DNA of 16,255 nucleotides from an uncultured Bacillota bacterium (GTDB lineage: Bacteria > Bacillota_I > Bacilli_A > RFN20 > CAG-826), in NCBI GenBank assembly GCA_946623775.1, contig CAMORJ010000028.1, positions 1 to 16,255 on the forward strand, written 5' to 3'. The position numbers were made by a program, and so were the translations under genes. This document shows positions 16,053 to 16,255 of the stretch, one piece after another (positions within the stretch are counted from its first letter, which is position 1; each line of letters begins with the position of its first letter). A model generated the notes under the pieces. The model worked only from the letters and a program-made list of their open reading frames with translations, was not told the origin of the DNA and did no database searches.

Positions 16053-16255
16053 ATGAACCTTAAGTATTATTGGAAACACCATCACAACAAAATATTCGCC
16101 TGCACCTTTTCCGGCCTGGCTTTAGCTATTTTTTTGGCGGTTCAGATTGCCCTTATGGTTCTTTCGGGCACGAATTACTTCAGTTTCCTGAATATTTGGA
16201 ATGTCGTGATCACGCTGGCCGTATACACCATCATCTTCAGCGGCAACCTGCGCAA
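16053..16255 (+). CDS. unrecognised small membrane protein (partial, C-terminus off the right edge)
   Basis: The first 67 codons of an open frame starting 18 bp after sbcC. The peptide begins MNLKYYWKHHHNK, a basic cytoplasmic-looking start, then two hydrophobic helices: about 14-37 (FACTFSGLALAIFLAVQIAL) and about 46-62 (LNIWNVVITLAVYTIIF). This predicts an integral membrane protein with the N-terminus inside and a short loop between helices. I do not recognise a family from this fragment. The ribosome site is weak (GGGCAAG). Its closeness to sbcC allows co-transcription, but it may be a separate housekeeping gene that marks the end of the island. Confidence 0.65.
   Translation, partial: MNLKYYWKHHHNKIFACTFSGLALAIFLAVQIALMVLSGTNYFSFLNIWNVVITLAVYTIIFSGNLR

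Noticed and set aside
1..16255. CRISPR arrays, tRNA/rRNA genes, insertion sequences, attachment sites, or a TGA-recoded genetic code
   Set aside because: No direct repeat array, RNA-gene core or transposase motifs were seen. TGA is used as a genuine stop in jetA, jetD and sbcD.

Overview
The window reads as one piece of a bacterial defence or DNA-maintenance island. It has no mobile-element, tRNA, rRNA or CRISPR signals. Seven genes run rightward from a 119-bp divergent intergenic region (5167-5285), and one very large gene runs leftward off the left edge. Base composition is near 50% GC. Three genes end in TGA (jetA, jetD, sbcD) and Trp is written TGG, so the standard bacterial code applies. 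Strong AAGGAG-type ribosome sites precede several genes. The DUF5716-type JetA and the particular helicase family suggest a Bacillota-like host, but I cannot name a genus.

Left part (minus strand, 1-5166): a 1,722-codon open frame with no stop, truncated by the window edge. It encodes a superfamily 1 helicase of the DUF4011 type. In order it has a beta-rich N-terminus, a transglutaminase-like segment, DUF4011, a split RecA-type motor and a C-terminal restriction-endonuclease-like domain.

Middle (plus strand, 5286-11784): four overlapping genes in the order jetA-jetB-jetC-jetD. This is a complete Wadjet system, the SMC-like plasmid-restriction complex. The kleisin-like JetA, MukE-like JetB, ABC-type SMC ATPase JetC and topo VI/Toprim-like nuclease JetD all look intact and keep their key motifs. 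The JetA family (DUF5716) points to what I remember as Wadjet type III, rather than type I (DUF3375) or type II.

Right part (plus strand, 11830-16034): sbcD and sbcC, the Mre11-Rad50-type nuclease pair, start only 45 bp after jetD and overlap each other by 4 bp. A truncated gene for a small membrane protein begins 18 bp after sbcC and leaves the window.

How they may work together: Wadjet extrudes loops on small circular DNA and JetD cuts it. SbcCD is a known processor of DNA ends and hairpins, so it could finish DNA cut by JetD. The divergent helicase-nuclease could be an independent defence gene sharing the same control region. The tight Wadjet-SbcCD arrangement is the most notable feature here. 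The functional coupling is inference; the gene order and motifs are read directly from the sequence.
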